Shown here: positions 1 to 7,062 of the stretch, piece by piece
Layout of the letters: the number at the start of each line of letters is the position of its first letter
Position numbering within the stretch: the first letter of the stretch is position 1
Assembly: GCA_019100305.1 (NCBI GenBank)
Contig: JAHRHW010000173.1
Span: forward strand, 1-8,735
Origin: Candidatus Thiodiazotropha taylori
GTDB taxonomy: Bacteria > Pseudomonadota > Gammaproteobacteria > Chromatiales > Chromatiaceae
Direction of reading: 5' to 3'
DNA: 8,735 bases
The notes under the pieces: model-generated
The model's database searches: none
Seen by the model: only the letters and a program-made list of their open reading frames with translations
Told to the model about the DNA's origin: nothing
Translations under genes and position numbers: made by a program

Positions 1-990
1 GCCGATAAGCATTTTGAACGACTGGTAGTGTTTGGTGACAGTCTCTCCGATCCGGGGAATGCCTTCCATCTGACCGGTAACGCCCTGAAACCTCCATACA
101 GCACACTCGATCAGTTTCTGCTGCCGGATGCACCCTATGCCAGGGGTGGAAACCACTTCAGTAATGGCAAAACCTGGGTGGAGCGGTTTGCCGAAAAACT
201 CGACCTGGAGGAGAGCGCTGGGCCCGCCTTCAAAGGGGAGAACAAGGATGAGTTGAAGATGACCAACTATGCGGTTGGTGGTGCCCGAGCCAGGGATGTT
301 GCACAGCATGTCAACCTGGCAAGTCAGCTGGCTATGTTCCAGGCGGATGGCCAGGGACAGGTTACCGACAGCGCACTCTATGTACTGGCGCTTGGCGGCA
401 ACGATGTGCGGGATGCGGTGTCGGCACTGGTACAGGATAGTAGCGGGCTGCTGAGTGCTGAGATTATCGCAAATGCACTGAGTGCAATCTCGGATGCGGT
501 GATCGCTCTCTACAGTGGGGGGGCTACGACCCTGATGGTTGCCAACGTACCCGATCTCTCAATCACGCCTGCAGTCAAAAGACTGGACGCCCTACTGCCC
601 GGGGCAACCATGAGTGCTGCGATACTCTCCGCCAAATTCAACAGTGAGTTGGCCGGCCTGCTCGATGTGCTGGAACAGAGCTCCCCAGGCTTGAAAATCA
701 TCCGCATCGACTTTGCCGGCAACACCCGACGGATCGCAGACGACCCTGACGCGTTTAAAATATCCAATGTTGAAGAGGCCTGTGTGATGCCGGATCAGCA
801 GCCCTCGAGCTGTAAAAAACCCAATCGGTATCTGTTTTGGGATGGGATACATCCAACCGCAAAAGTGCATCGGATCATTGGAAGAATGGTCTTTAAAAAC
901 TATCAGTCATTCATGCGGGAGTCTGAGGTGCATTGTCATCCAGGCAGAAAAAACAGGGATGCGGCCTGCCGGTCCGTGCTTTGGTTATAG
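1..990 (+). CDS. GDSL/SGNH-family lipase/esterase, 5' end cut by the window
   Basis: The frame is open from base 1, so the gene begins outside the window; a GTG at 28 lies inside the conserved core and is not the start. The visible part is 329 residues. The SGNH catalytic blocks are present in order: GDSLSDPGN with the nucleophile Ser at codon 40-42, a Gly block in NYAVGGARA (about 268-291), GGND with the oxyanion Asn at 400-402, and WDGIHPT with Asp at 841-843 and His at 850-852. FSNGKTW downstream of block I is typical of the phospholipase/lecithinase-type GDSL proteins (COG3240-like). The family hydrolyses ester bonds of lipids or other acyl esters; the substrate is not readable here. Many relatives are exported, but any signal peptide would be off-window. 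There is no C-terminal beta-barrel domain, so it is not an EstA-type autotransporter. The last 30 or so residues, containing two Cys, are beyond the catalytic fold. Pyruvate kinase follows after 78 nt on the same strand. Confidence 0.9.
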   Translation, partial: ADKHFERLVVFGDSLSDPGNAFHLTGNALKPPYSTLDQFLLPDAPYARGGNHFSNGKTWVERFAEKLDLEESAGPAFKGENKDELKMTNYAVGGARARDVAQHVNLASQLAMFQADGQGQVTDSALYVLALGGNDVRDAVSALVQDSSGLLSAEIIANALSAISDAVIALYSGGATTLMVANVPDLSITPAVKRLDALLPGATMSAAILSAKFNSELAGLLDVLEQSSPGLKIIRIDFAGNTRRIADDPDAFKISNVEEACVMPDQQPSSCKKPNRYLFWDGIHPTAKVHRIIGRMVFKNYQSFMRESEVHCHPGRKNRDAACRSVLWL

Positions 991-991
991 T

Positions 992-1020
992 TTGACATTA
1001 CGCTGGATGTGGCACACTCT
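992..1020 (+). promoter_or_regulatory. Candidate sigma70 promoter for pyruvate kinase
   Basis: A perfect -35 box TTGACA lies at 992-997, one base after the stop of the lipase gene. No good -10 stands at 17 bp spacing (CACTCT at 1015-1020), and the better TCTGAT is at 20 bp. The position is right for driving the next gene, whose ATG is at 1069, but the weak -10 keeps this tentative. Read-through from the lipase gene is equally possible. Confidence 0.3.
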
Positions 1021-1068
1021 GATGACAGACAGGGATCAATCAGTTGCCATCAGATAAAAGAACAAACC

Positions 1069-2508
1069 ATGTCCATCCCACTGATACGAAAGACCAAGAT
1101 AGTCGCAACCATCGGGCCGGCCTCGGATCGTGTGGAGACCCTCGAGGCGATGATTCGCGCCGGTATGAGCGTGGCGAGACTGAATCTGTCACACGGCAGT
1201 TATCAGGAACATAAACAACGCATCGCACGAATCCGGCAGGCGTCGGAAAATCTGCAGATCCCGATCGCCATCATGATCGATACCCGGGGTGTCGAGATCC
1301 GCACAGGACCACTCCAGCAGGGCAGTGTCGCGTTGCACTCAGGTGGCCGTTTTTCACTCTATACAGATGATCGTATCGGCGATGAGCAAGGGGTATCGGT
1401 AACCTACCATCGACTCAGCCAGGAGGTGGGAGCCGGTGATGTGATCCTGCTCGATGATGGCGCCATGGAGCTGACCGTCGACGAGGTGGTGGGTGATGAG
1501 ATCCGTTGCAGCGTGGTGCTGGGCGGCGTATTGAAGGAGAACAAAGGGGTCAATCTGCCCAATACCCAGTTGTCGATGACCGCAGTCGAGACCGCTCAGC
1601 GTGACGATATTCTGCAGGAGCTCGCTTTCGCCGCTGAGAATGAAGTGGACTACATTGCCGCGTCCTTCATTCAACAGGCAGTGGAAATTGAACGCATGAG
1701 AGAGATCCTGGCTGAACGGCAGAGTAAGATCCCGATCATTGCCAAGATCGAGAACCGCGCCGGTATTGAGAACCTGGAATCGATTGTCAGTGCCGCTGAC
1801 GGCATCATGGTGGCCCGGGGGGATATGGGCGTGGAGCTGCCGCTGGCGGATGTGCCCAGTATGCAGAAGAAGATCATCCGCATCACTGTCAGTAACGGCA
1901 AGCCGGTGATTACCGCCACTCAGATGCTGGCCTCGATGGAGCAGAATCCCAAACCGACCCGGGCTGAGGCGAGTGATGTGGCAAATGCCATTCTGGACGG
2001 CTCTTCCGCACTGATGCTCTCCGGTGAGACCGCCATGGGAGACTACCCGGTTGAATCGGTCAGCACCATGGAACGACTGGCGGTGCGCACTGAGGCTTCG
2101 CTGCGTGAATACGGCTATCTGCAACACATACTGCCCCATGCCTCGAATGTGGTCACGGAAGCGGTCAGCCGTTCCGCCGTCACCATGGCTGATCAGCTGC
2201 ATGCCGCTGCGATCATCAGCCTCACCGAGAGTGGTTTTACTTCGCGCCTGATCTCCAAACATCGTCCGGAGTGTCCGATCCTGGCGGTAACCCACTCACC
2301 ACGGGTTACCCGGCGTTTGTGCATGAACTGGGGGGTGATACCGATGCTCGATGCCGCAGAGCATAACGATGAGGCGAAGGTGGACTACTGCATCGAGCAG
2401 GCGAAACATCGCGGTCTGCTGACAGTTGGTGATGTGGTGATTGCAACCAGTGGCTCTACCCAGGCGACCGGTGGCACCAATCTGATCAAGGTGATGTCGG
2501 TAGACTGA
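1069..2508 (+). CDS. pyk: Pyruvate kinase
   Basis: Converts phosphoenolpyruvate and ADP to pyruvate and ATP, the last step of glycolysis, in the cytosol. The 479 residues match the usual length. Visible motifs are KTKIVATIGPAS (res. 8-19), RLNLSHG (37-43), DTRGVEIRTG (71-80), KENKGVNLP, IIAKIEN, the active-site block GIMVARGDMGVELP, KPVITATQML, PTRAEASDVANAILDG and LMLSGETAMGDYPVE, then a complete C-terminal domain ending in GDVVIATSGS and GGTNLIKV. It resembles the PykF-like (fructose-1,6-bisphosphate type) group more than E. coli PykA, which has GPKIR. Glu76 in the GVEIR loop is the residue associated with potassium dependence. That loop normally reads DTKGPEIR, so Lys to Arg and Pro to Val are unusual. 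The ATG at 1069 is chosen because homology starts there; an in-frame GTG at 1009 would add 20 unconserved residues. The ribosome site is weak (only AAAAG upstream). Confidence 0.97.
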   Translation: MSIPLIRKTKIVATIGPASDRVETLEAMIRAGMSVARLNLSHGSYQEHKQRIARIRQASENLQIPIAIMIDTRGVEIRTGPLQQGSVALHSGGRFSLYTDDRIGDEQGVSVTYHRLSQEVGAGDVILLDDGAMELTVDEVVGDEIRCSVVLGGVLKENKGVNLPNTQLSMTAVETAQRDDILQELAFAAENEVDYIAASFIQQAVEIERMREILAERQSKIPIIAKIENRAGIENLESIVSAADGIMVARGDMGVELPLADVPSMQKKIIRITVSNGKPVITATQMLASMEQNPKPTRAEASDVANAILDGSSALMLSGETAMGDYPVESVSTMERLAVRTEASLREYGYLQHILPHASNVVTEAVSRSAVTMADQLHAAAIISLTESGFTSRLISKHRPECPILAVTHSPRVTRRLCMNWGVIPMLDAAEHNDEAKVDYCIEQAKHRGLLTVGDVVIATSGSTQATGGTNLIKVMSVD

Positions 2509-2538
2509 AGGCAGATCCTCCTCCCTGAGAATCTGCCT
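2509..2538. terminator. Inverted repeat between convergent genes, possible bidirectional terminator
   Basis: AGGCAGAT (2509-2516) and ATCTGCCT (2531-2538) form a perfect 8-bp stem. It is extended inward by CTC/GAG after one C-A mismatch, leaving a 6-nt loop. It starts directly after the pyk stop codon and lies 23 nt beyond the end of the convergent gene. No T-run follows on either strand, so it is a weak intrinsic terminator at best. Confidence 0.5.
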
Positions 2539-2561
2539 GGCGGGCCAGTTAAGTTGACTTA

Positions 2562-3842
2562 CTACAGGCCTTTACAGTTGGCGTAGAAGGTTACGGTTGC
2601 CGGCCAGTCGGAGAAGATACCCTTGATACCCACATCCTGGGCCAACACATCCAGCAATACCAGCATATCGCCATCGTTATCAGTGACATCAGTGATGCTC
2701 TGGTAGTACCAGCCGCCACCACTCGCCAGCAGTCCGGAACGCTCCAGTGTCCAGGTGATCAGATCGATGTCATGGGCTCTTGCGGCAATCGCATATTCGG
2801 AAGGTACGATCTCGCCGTTTTCAGCGGTAACCAGGGCCCACATGGCAGGTGCCAGATAGTTCACACCCTGCTCCGCAAGGTAGGACATCATATCAATAGT
2901 CTGCTTGGCCTGGTCCGGATTATTGCTGCCATCCAGATAGACGGCCTGTTTGCCGAAGCGCGGTTCGTGGTTGATCCAGTAGAGTACATCGTCCAGGTTG
3001 AATGACTGGGCAAACACATGCTTGGGTTTGACACCAGCCGCTTTGTACTCATCAATCATCTGCTGAGCATAGTCCTGCTGGGTGTAGTCGCCTTCGAACG
3101 GCATCTCGACGCTGGGAGACTTCAGTTCAGGGGTCATCTTGGCGCCAAGTTGTTTGAACAGCTCGATGCTTTCGGCGTGGGTCATCAGGGTACCGTTACC
3201 TGTGTAGAGGTCAGTACGCCAGCTTGGCGTGGCATCCAGATACTCTTCAACGGTCGTTGCAGCCCGGTCAGCCGCATCCATCTTGCCCTTCAGGGTTCTG
3301 AACTCTTCCAGAGTAATGTCACTGGTGCAGCAGCGAGCTGAGGCTGGAGTGATCACCTCACCGGTGGTTGGGTCGATCTCAGCTGGAACAAAGGGCTGGG
3401 AACATTTTGCTGCCAGCGGGGTTGCCAGGATGTTGGTAGTTGTGTGCAGATCGCACTGTGAATGACGGCAGACCAGTTCACGATCCTTGGTGAAGGTGAC
3501 GTCACACTCGAGAATACCGGCACCCATGCGCGCTGCGGCAACATAGGATTCGACGGTATGTTCCGGAAACTGCATCGCTGCGCCCCGGTGGCCAATCGAG
3601 AAGTCGCTCTTTTTAAACTTCTTCTTTTTACTGCAGGCCTGCAGTTCCTGTTTCAGTTCACCCTCGTCCATATCGTCGACCAGGTAGAAAGGGCGGGGTC
3701 CGAGTTGAGTGCTCAGACGAACCCGCTCAAACTCGCGCTCGTCATCCTCTCGATTCTCTCTGTTACCGGCAAAACAACTGCTCACCACAAGGGTGGTTGT
3801 CGTGATGATTACCAGTGTCTGTAGCATCTTTTTCAATCGCAT
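2562..3842 (-). CDS. Glycerophosphodiester phosphodiesterase, predicted lipoprotein
   Basis: GDPD-family enzyme (GlpQ-like), which hydrolyses glycerophosphodiesters from phospholipid turnover to glycerol-3-phosphate and an alcohol. It has 426 residues. The N-terminus MRLKKML plus a hydrophobic run ends in VVSSC, a lipobox with Cys23, so the protein is probably a periplasm-facing lipoprotein; cleavage by signal peptidase I after CFA is the alternative. Catalytic motifs are HRG (His85-Arg86), PEHT, ECDV (Glu112, Asp114, metal ligands), RHSQCD (His127, the second catalytic His), TPELKSP (Glu239, Lys241), FAQSFN, ITWT (Trp364) and a C-terminal SDWP in place of the usual TD-P block. An extra segment of about 40 residues with several Cys follows His127. 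Eight Cys besides Cys23 suggest disulfides, which fits export. A basic stretch KKKKFKK lies just before the domain. The start is supported by GAGGA 7 nt upstream (complement of 3850-3854). It is convergent with pyk and runs in the same direction as sodB, but a terminator-like hairpin separates them. Confidence 0.93.
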   Translation of the reverse strand: MRLKKMLQTLVIITTTTLVVSSCFAGNRENREDDEREFERVRLSTQLGPRPFYLVDDMDEGELKQELQACSKKKKFKKSDFSIGHRGAAMQFPEHTVESYVAAARMGAGILECDVTFTKDRELVCRHSQCDLHTTTNILATPLAAKCSQPFVPAEIDPTTGEVITPASARCCTSDITLEEFRTLKGKMDAADRAATTVEEYLDATPSWRTDLYTGNGTLMTHAESIELFKQLGAKMTPELKSPSVEMPFEGDYTQQDYAQQMIDEYKAAGVKPKHVFAQSFNLDDVLYWINHEPRFGKQAVYLDGSNNPDQAKQTIDMMSYLAEQGVNYLAPAMWALVTAENGEIVPSEYAIAARAHDIDLITWTLERSGLLASGGGWYYQSITDVTDNDGDMLVLLDVLAQDVGIKGIFSDWPATVTFYANCKGL

Positions 3843-4035
3843 ACTCGATTCCTCAATTTATTATGGTGCTTGATGTGGATTCCATGAATACCGGCAGTCA
3901 CCATAAAAGGGCTTTATTTCCTGCTGATGCCGAAGCTATGACACTTTTGAGAACAAAACGGTGTTGAGCTGTAGAGGCTTAGGATTCGAGCAAGTTGAAG
4001 GGATGCAGGGTGAGATTGAAAGCGGTCTGGTAGAT
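3843..4035. other. Intergenic region upstream of the phosphodiesterase gene
   Basis: No gene is seen. Read on the minus strand this is the leader of the phosphodiesterase gene. A possible -10 CATAAT (complement of about 3864-3869) has only a poor TTCATG at 17 bp upstream as -35. A faint tandem GTGTCAT/TCGGCAT, 11 bp apart, resembles a PhoB box but is too weak to call. Confidence 0.4.
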
Positions 4036-4061
4036 CTCCCGACACAGTGTTGTGTCGGGAG
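4036..4061 (-). terminator. Terminator-like hairpin after sodB
   Basis: CTCCCGACACA (4036-4046) and its exact complement (4051-4061) form a perfect 11-bp stem with a 4-nt loop. It begins 9 nt past the sodB stop codon, the right place for transcription termination or 3'-end protection. There is no clear U-run after it on the minus strand, so it may act as a stability hairpin or need Rho. Confidence 0.7.
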
Positions 4062-4070
4062 TTGCAGGGA

Positions 4071-4652
4071 TCAGCTCATGTTATCAGCAACGAAATCCCA
4101 GTTGACCACCTTCCAGAAGGCTTCAAGATAGGCAGGACGGGCATTGCGATAGTCGATGTAGTAGGCGTGTTCCCAGACATCGGCTGTCAGCAGGGCCTTT
4201 TTACCGGAGGTCATCGGGCATCCGGCGTTGGAGGTATTGAAGATCTCCAGACTGCCGTCGGCATTCTGTACCAGCCAGGTCCAGCCGGAACCGAAGTTGG
4301 TGGCGCCGGAGGTGGCGAACTGTTTCTTGAACTCGTCGAATGAACCGAATGTGTTGTTGATGGCATCGGCCAGGGCACCACTGGGGGCATTGTCGTCGCT
4401 CGGGCTGCGCAGACAGTTCCAGTAGAAAGTGTGGTTCCAGATCTGGGCCGCGTTGTTGAATACGCCCGCGGATGATTTCATGATGATATCTTCCAGGGAA
4501 GCGTTTTCGAATTCGGTCCCCGGTATCAGGTTGTTCAGATTGGTCACATAGGTGTTGTGGTGCTTGCCGTGGTGGAACTCCAGGGTCTCTTTGGAGATCA
4601 CCGGCTCCAGGGCATCAATTGCATAGGGCAGGGCAGGTAGTTCATGTGCCAT
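4071..4652 (-). CDS. sodB: Superoxide dismutase [Fe]
   Basis: Converts superoxide to oxygen and hydrogen peroxide; a cytosolic homodimer in this family. It has 193 residues, the same length as E. coli SodB. The metal ligands are in place: His27 (FHHGKHH), His74 (QIWNHTFYW), Asp158 and His162 (DVWEHAYY). Tyr35 is the gateway residue. Gln70 in AAQIWNH is the outer-sphere Gln found at this place in iron enzymes, whereas Mn enzymes carry it later in the sequence. The segment NFGSGWTWL and the C-terminal FWKVVNWDFV are also standard. The start has a good Shine-Dalgarno AAAGGAG (complement of 4663-4669), 10 nt before the ATG. It is transcribed alone from a promoter at 4743-4771, with a leader of about 80 nt that can fold. 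Confidence 0.98.
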   Translation of the reverse strand: MAHELPALPYAIDALEPVISKETLEFHHGKHHNTYVTNLNNLIPGTEFENASLEDIIMKSSAGVFNNAAQIWNHTFYWNCLRSPSDDNAPSGALADAINNTFGSFDEFKKQFATSGATNFGSGWTWLVQNADGSLEIFNTSNAGCPMTSGKKALLTADVWEHAYYIDYRNARPAYLEAFWKVVNWDFVADNMS

Positions 4653-4664
4653 GAGTTAATACTC
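4653..4664 (-). promoter_or_regulatory. Small hairpin over the sodB ribosome binding site
   Basis: GAGT-N4-ACTC (4653-4664) is a 4-bp stem with a 4-nt loop, immediately upstream of the sodB ATG. It uses the GAG of the AAAGGAG Shine-Dalgarno. It is weak alone but could tune translation initiation. Confidence 0.3.
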
Positions 4665-4692
4665 CTTTGTTGTCGCGTTATTGAATTCTTGA

Positions 4693-4714
4693 CCTCCCCA
4701 TGAGCTCAGGGAGG
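4693..4714 (-). promoter_or_regulatory. Leader hairpin in the sodB 5' UTR
   Basis: CCTCCC (4693-4698) pairs with GGGAGG (4709-4714); the 10-nt loop contains the palindrome TGAGCTCA. It sits within the predicted untranslated leader, about 40-60 nt before the sodB start. In the transcript its CUCC could alternatively pair with the GGAG of the sodB ribosome site (4 bp), so a switch in structure is conceivable but unproven. Confidence 0.35.
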
Positions 4715-4728
4715 GAATAAAAACCTAG

Positions 4729-4771
4729 TAGAATGGTCAGCTATTCTATCCGTGCCATGGCGGGGATGCAA
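4729..4771 (-). promoter_or_regulatory. sodB promoter with an inverted repeat over the -10 region
   Basis: On the minus strand TTGCAT (complement of 4766-4771) is followed after exactly 17 bp by TAGAAT (complement of 4743-4748). The -10 matches the consensus at 5 of 6 places and the -35 at 3 of 6. TAGAAT-N8-ATTCTA (4729-4748) is a perfect 6-bp inverted repeat that covers the -10 and the expected transcription start, a good position for a repressor operator. It does not match a Fur box. Confidence 0.55.
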
Positions 4772-4797
4772 CTGGGTAGGATGTGAGGGAAAATAGT

Positions 4798-4825
4798 AAC
4801 CGGGCGGCGCTACACTCGCCGGGTT
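4798..4825. other. Imperfect hairpin upstream of hydantoinase B gene
   Basis: CGGCG (4805-4809) pairs with CGCCG (4817-4821) around a 7-nt loop. The stem is extended by AACC/GGTT after a 3-nt bulge. It lies between the sodB promoter and the hydantoinase B start, with AT-rich TTAATATTA after it on the plus strand. It could insulate the divergent units or belong to the leader of the plus-strand gene. Confidence 0.3.
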
Positions 4826-4867
4826 AATATTAGCATCTCTGGTTGACTGATTGATGACGATTTTGAA

Positions 4868-6412
4868 ATGGATCCGATTGAACTGAGTATATTTTCATCC
4901 CGGCTCGAAGCGGTATGCGATGAGATGGGTGCGGTGCTGCGCAATGCCGCTTTTTCTCCCAATATCCGCGATCGGTTGGATTTCTCCTGTGCCGTGTTCG
5001 ACGCGGCCGGTGAACTCTCTGCCCAGGCGGCCCATATCCCGGTCCATCTCGGCAGTATGGCCTATGCAATGGCGGATATTGTCGCTCAAATCGAGTGGCA
5101 GGAGGGGGATATGGTGGTACTCAATGATCCTTTCATGGGGGGAACCCATCTGCCGGATGTGACGCTGATATCGCCGCTCTTTTGCGATGGCCTGTTAAGT
5201 GCCTTTGTGGTCAATCGGGCTCACCATGCGGATATCGGTGCTGATTCACCAGGCTCAATGCCGGTCTCGGATCATCTGCACCAGGAAGGGCGGGTCATAC
5301 CACCTGGCAAGTTGATTGAGGCGGGACGACTGGATGAGGCCTTCCTGGCGGAACTCACGACTGAGAATCGCAATCCGGTGGAGTCGAGAGGAGACTTCGC
5401 CGCCCAGATCAGCGCCAATCGGAACGGTCTGAAACGTCTGCAGCGGCTGATCAGTGAGTGGGGCCGGGCAGGTTTTCTGAATGGGCTTACGGCCCTCAAT
5501 GCCTATGCGGAGCGATTGGCAGCAGATGCCCTGAAGCGACTGCCGCCGGGAGCGTATCGATTCGAGGATCTGATGGATGATGATGGGCAGGGCAACCAGG
5601 ATATTCCAATCCGTGTCAGGATCAGTGTGGAGGCAGATCGATTGATTGTGGATTTCAGCGGAACGGCTCCCCAAGTGCCCGGTAATATCAACTGTCCTTT
5701 ATCGGTTGCCGCCGCCGCAGTCTACTACTGTTTTCGCTGTCTGATGCCTGAGCAGACGCCATCCTGTGCCGGCAGTTTCAGTGCAATTAAGTTGATTGTG
5801 CCTGAAGGGTGTCTGCTCAATGCCCGTCGTCCAGCCGCTGTAGCCGCAGGTAATGTGGAGACCAGCACTCGAGTGGTTGATGTGGTGCTTGGTGCTTTGG
5901 CTCAGGCGATTCCCGATGAGATTCCTGCCGCGAGCCAGGGCAGTATGAATAACCTGGCCATGGGCAGTGATCACGAACGGGGGCGGTGGGACTACTATGA
6001 AACCATTGGCGGCGGTATGGGGGCCGGACGCCTGGGAGGTGGTTTAAGCGGTATGCAGACTCACATGACCAACACCTTGAACACGCCGGTCGAGGTGATC
6101 GAGAGCCGCTTTCCATTGCGTATCGAACGTTATGCCTTGAGAAACGATTCGGCTGGAGAGGGCTGGCGTCAGGGTGGAGAGGGGCTGGTGCGCAGTTTCC
6201 GGTTTCTCGAGCCGGCCCAGGTAACGCTGTTGACTGAACGCAGACGCAATAAGCCCTGGGGTATGGATGGTGGCGGTCAAGGTGGCAATGGTGTGAATCG
6301 GCATAATGGACAACGGCTGGCTGGCAAGGTGAATCTGGATGTGGAGAGTGGCGACCTGCTGACCATCGAAACACCGGGCGGCGGTGGCTGGGGTGATGCA
6401 GAGAGTGGTTAG
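4868..6412 (+). CDS. Hydantoinase B / 5-oxoprolinase beta-type subunit
   Basis: Member of the HyuB family (Pfam Hydantoinase_B), 514 residues, near the short end of the usual 510-590. Diagnostic stretches are the N-terminal SIFSSRLEAVCDEMG, RDRLDFSCAVFD, AAHIPVHLGSM (res. 55-64), NDPFMGGTHLPD (86-97), NRAHHADIG (116-124), RNPVESRGDFAAQ, a Gly-rich PGNINCPLSVAAAAVYY, ETIGGGMGA, TNTLNTPVEVIE, and the C-terminal GDLLTIETPGGGGWGD. HyuB acts with the ATP-using HyuA subunit to open hydantoin or 5-oxoproline-type rings; related pairs carboxylate ketones. No hyuA is found here: sodB lies divergently upstream and a small monooxygenase-fold gene follows. The substrate therefore cannot be named. The ATG at 4868 fits the conserved N-terminus, but no Shine-Dalgarno is visible before it, and an in-frame stop at 4844 limits extension. 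Confidence 0.93.
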   Translation: MDPIELSIFSSRLEAVCDEMGAVLRNAAFSPNIRDRLDFSCAVFDAAGELSAQAAHIPVHLGSMAYAMADIVAQIEWQEGDMVVLNDPFMGGTHLPDVTLISPLFCDGLLSAFVVNRAHHADIGADSPGSMPVSDHLHQEGRVIPPGKLIEAGRLDEAFLAELTTENRNPVESRGDFAAQISANRNGLKRLQRLISEWGRAGFLNGLTALNAYAERLAADALKRLPPGAYRFEDLMDDDGQGNQDIPIRVRISVEADRLIVDFSGTAPQVPGNINCPLSVAAAAVYYCFRCLMPEQTPSCAGSFSAIKLIVPEGCLLNARRPAAVAAGNVETSTRVVDVVLGALAQAIPDEIPAASQGSMNNLAMGSDHERGRWDYYETIGGGMGAGRLGGGLSGMQTHMTNTLNTPVEVIESRFPLRIERYALRNDSAGEGWRQGGEGLVRSFRFLEPAQVTLLTERRRNKPWGMDGGGQGGNGVNRHNGQRLAGKVNLDVESGDLLTIETPGGGGWGDAESG

Positions 6413-6464
6413 TGTTAACCGGACCTAACTGATGAGGTCAACTATTGGGAGTGATAGGGAACTC

Positions 6465-6779
6465 ATGGAAAAGCCTATGTATGCCGTCATCTTTAAGGCC
6501 GTGATTGGCGATCTTGATCCGACATATCACGAAACAGCTTCACAGCTAAGGAGACGGGCTACGGAGTTGTATGGCTGTATCTCGTTTGAATCCTTCATGG
6601 AAGGGGATCGGGAAATATCGATCTCCTATTGGCGAGACGAGGAACAGATTGTTAAGTGGAGAAACGACCAGGCCCATTTAAAGGCGCAACGGATGGGGCG
6701 CGAAAAATGGTATCGATCGTACCAGGTCCAGGTGGTTGAGCTCATCAAACAGTATGGAGAAGATCACCAGACTGGTTGA
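6465..6779 (+). CDS. Antibiotic biosynthesis monooxygenase-fold (ABM) protein
   Basis: Small ABM-domain protein of 104 residues, the normal size for the family (dimeric alpha-beta ferredoxin-like barrels). Family hallmarks are MYAVIFKAV near the start, GCISFESF, the ISYWRDEEQIVKWRN core, then AHLKAQRMGREKWYRSYQVQV. Members include quinol or heme-related oxygenases and many proteins of unknown role, so no substrate is assigned. ATG 6465 is preferred because GGGA lies 4 nt upstream and the domain begins soon after. An in-frame ATG at 6432 would add 11 residues, and ATG 6477 would also keep the domain. It starts 52 nt after the hydantoinase B gene on the same strand, so co-transcription is likely, and it may serve the same unknown pathway. 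No convincing terminator follows. Confidence 0.85.
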   Translation: MEKPMYAVIFKAVIGDLDPTYHETASQLRRRATELYGCISFESFMEGDREISISYWRDEEQIVKWRNDQAHLKAQRMGREKWYRSYQVQVVELIKQYGEDHQTG

Positions 6780-7062
6780 TCCTGTCATTAACTGTAGAAA
6801 TCTAGACTAGATCTGGCATCTATTAAGATCGGTTCCGATGCAACCTGACAGCGGAGAGAGGCTGGCCAGGTATAACTAACTCAATGCAGACCGATTACAA
6901 TGCCTGCTGCATCGGCAGAGAACGGCCAAAAGCGGAAGCTTGATGGACCATCATGCTATATGTGAAAAAGGCCTAAAGCGGACAATAAACGATAATTCGC
7001 ACCTCAGTGATCTGGCGGAATGAATAACTTCAACGCCCCAACATGGCTCGCGGCGAATGACG
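6780..7062. other. Gene-free region between the ABM gene and the guaA relic
   Basis: About 280 bases without a convincing gene on either strand. It contains short palindromes (ATCTAG-A-CTAGAT at 6800-6812, TGATGG-A-CCATCA at 6941-6953) and the degenerate direct repeat listed separately. It has the look of decayed DNA at the edge of a mobile region. Confidence 0.5.
6924..6982 (+). repeat. Degenerate direct repeat GGCCNAAAGCGGA
   Basis: GGCCAAAAGCGGA (6924-6936) and GGCCTAAAGCGGA (6970-6982) differ at one base and are 46 bp apart. The flanks are not similar. Motifs of this look (GGCC-AAAGCGGA) recur in intergenic regions of gammaproteobacteria, as I remember, but I cannot confirm copy number here. 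Confidence 0.45.

Noticed and set aside
1010..1024. TGGCAC resembling a sigma54 -24 element before pyruvate kinase
   Set aside because: No TTGC element at the required spacing.
1354..2295. Long open frame (313 codons) antisense to pyruvate kinase
   Set aside because: It mirrors the codon bias of pyk, its translation matches no family I recognise, and pyk is certain on the other strand.
3926..3946. Possible PhoB box upstream of the glycerophosphodiesterase
   Set aside because: Only the first half-site matches well; the second half has 4 of 7 bases.
4729..4753. Fur box in the sodB promoter
   Set aside because: Alignment to the 19-bp GATAAT-based consensus gives too few matches.
5817..6374. 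Open frame of 185 codons antisense to hydantoinase B
   Set aside because: Low-complexity Pro/Ser/His/Arg-rich translation typical of an antisense shadow.
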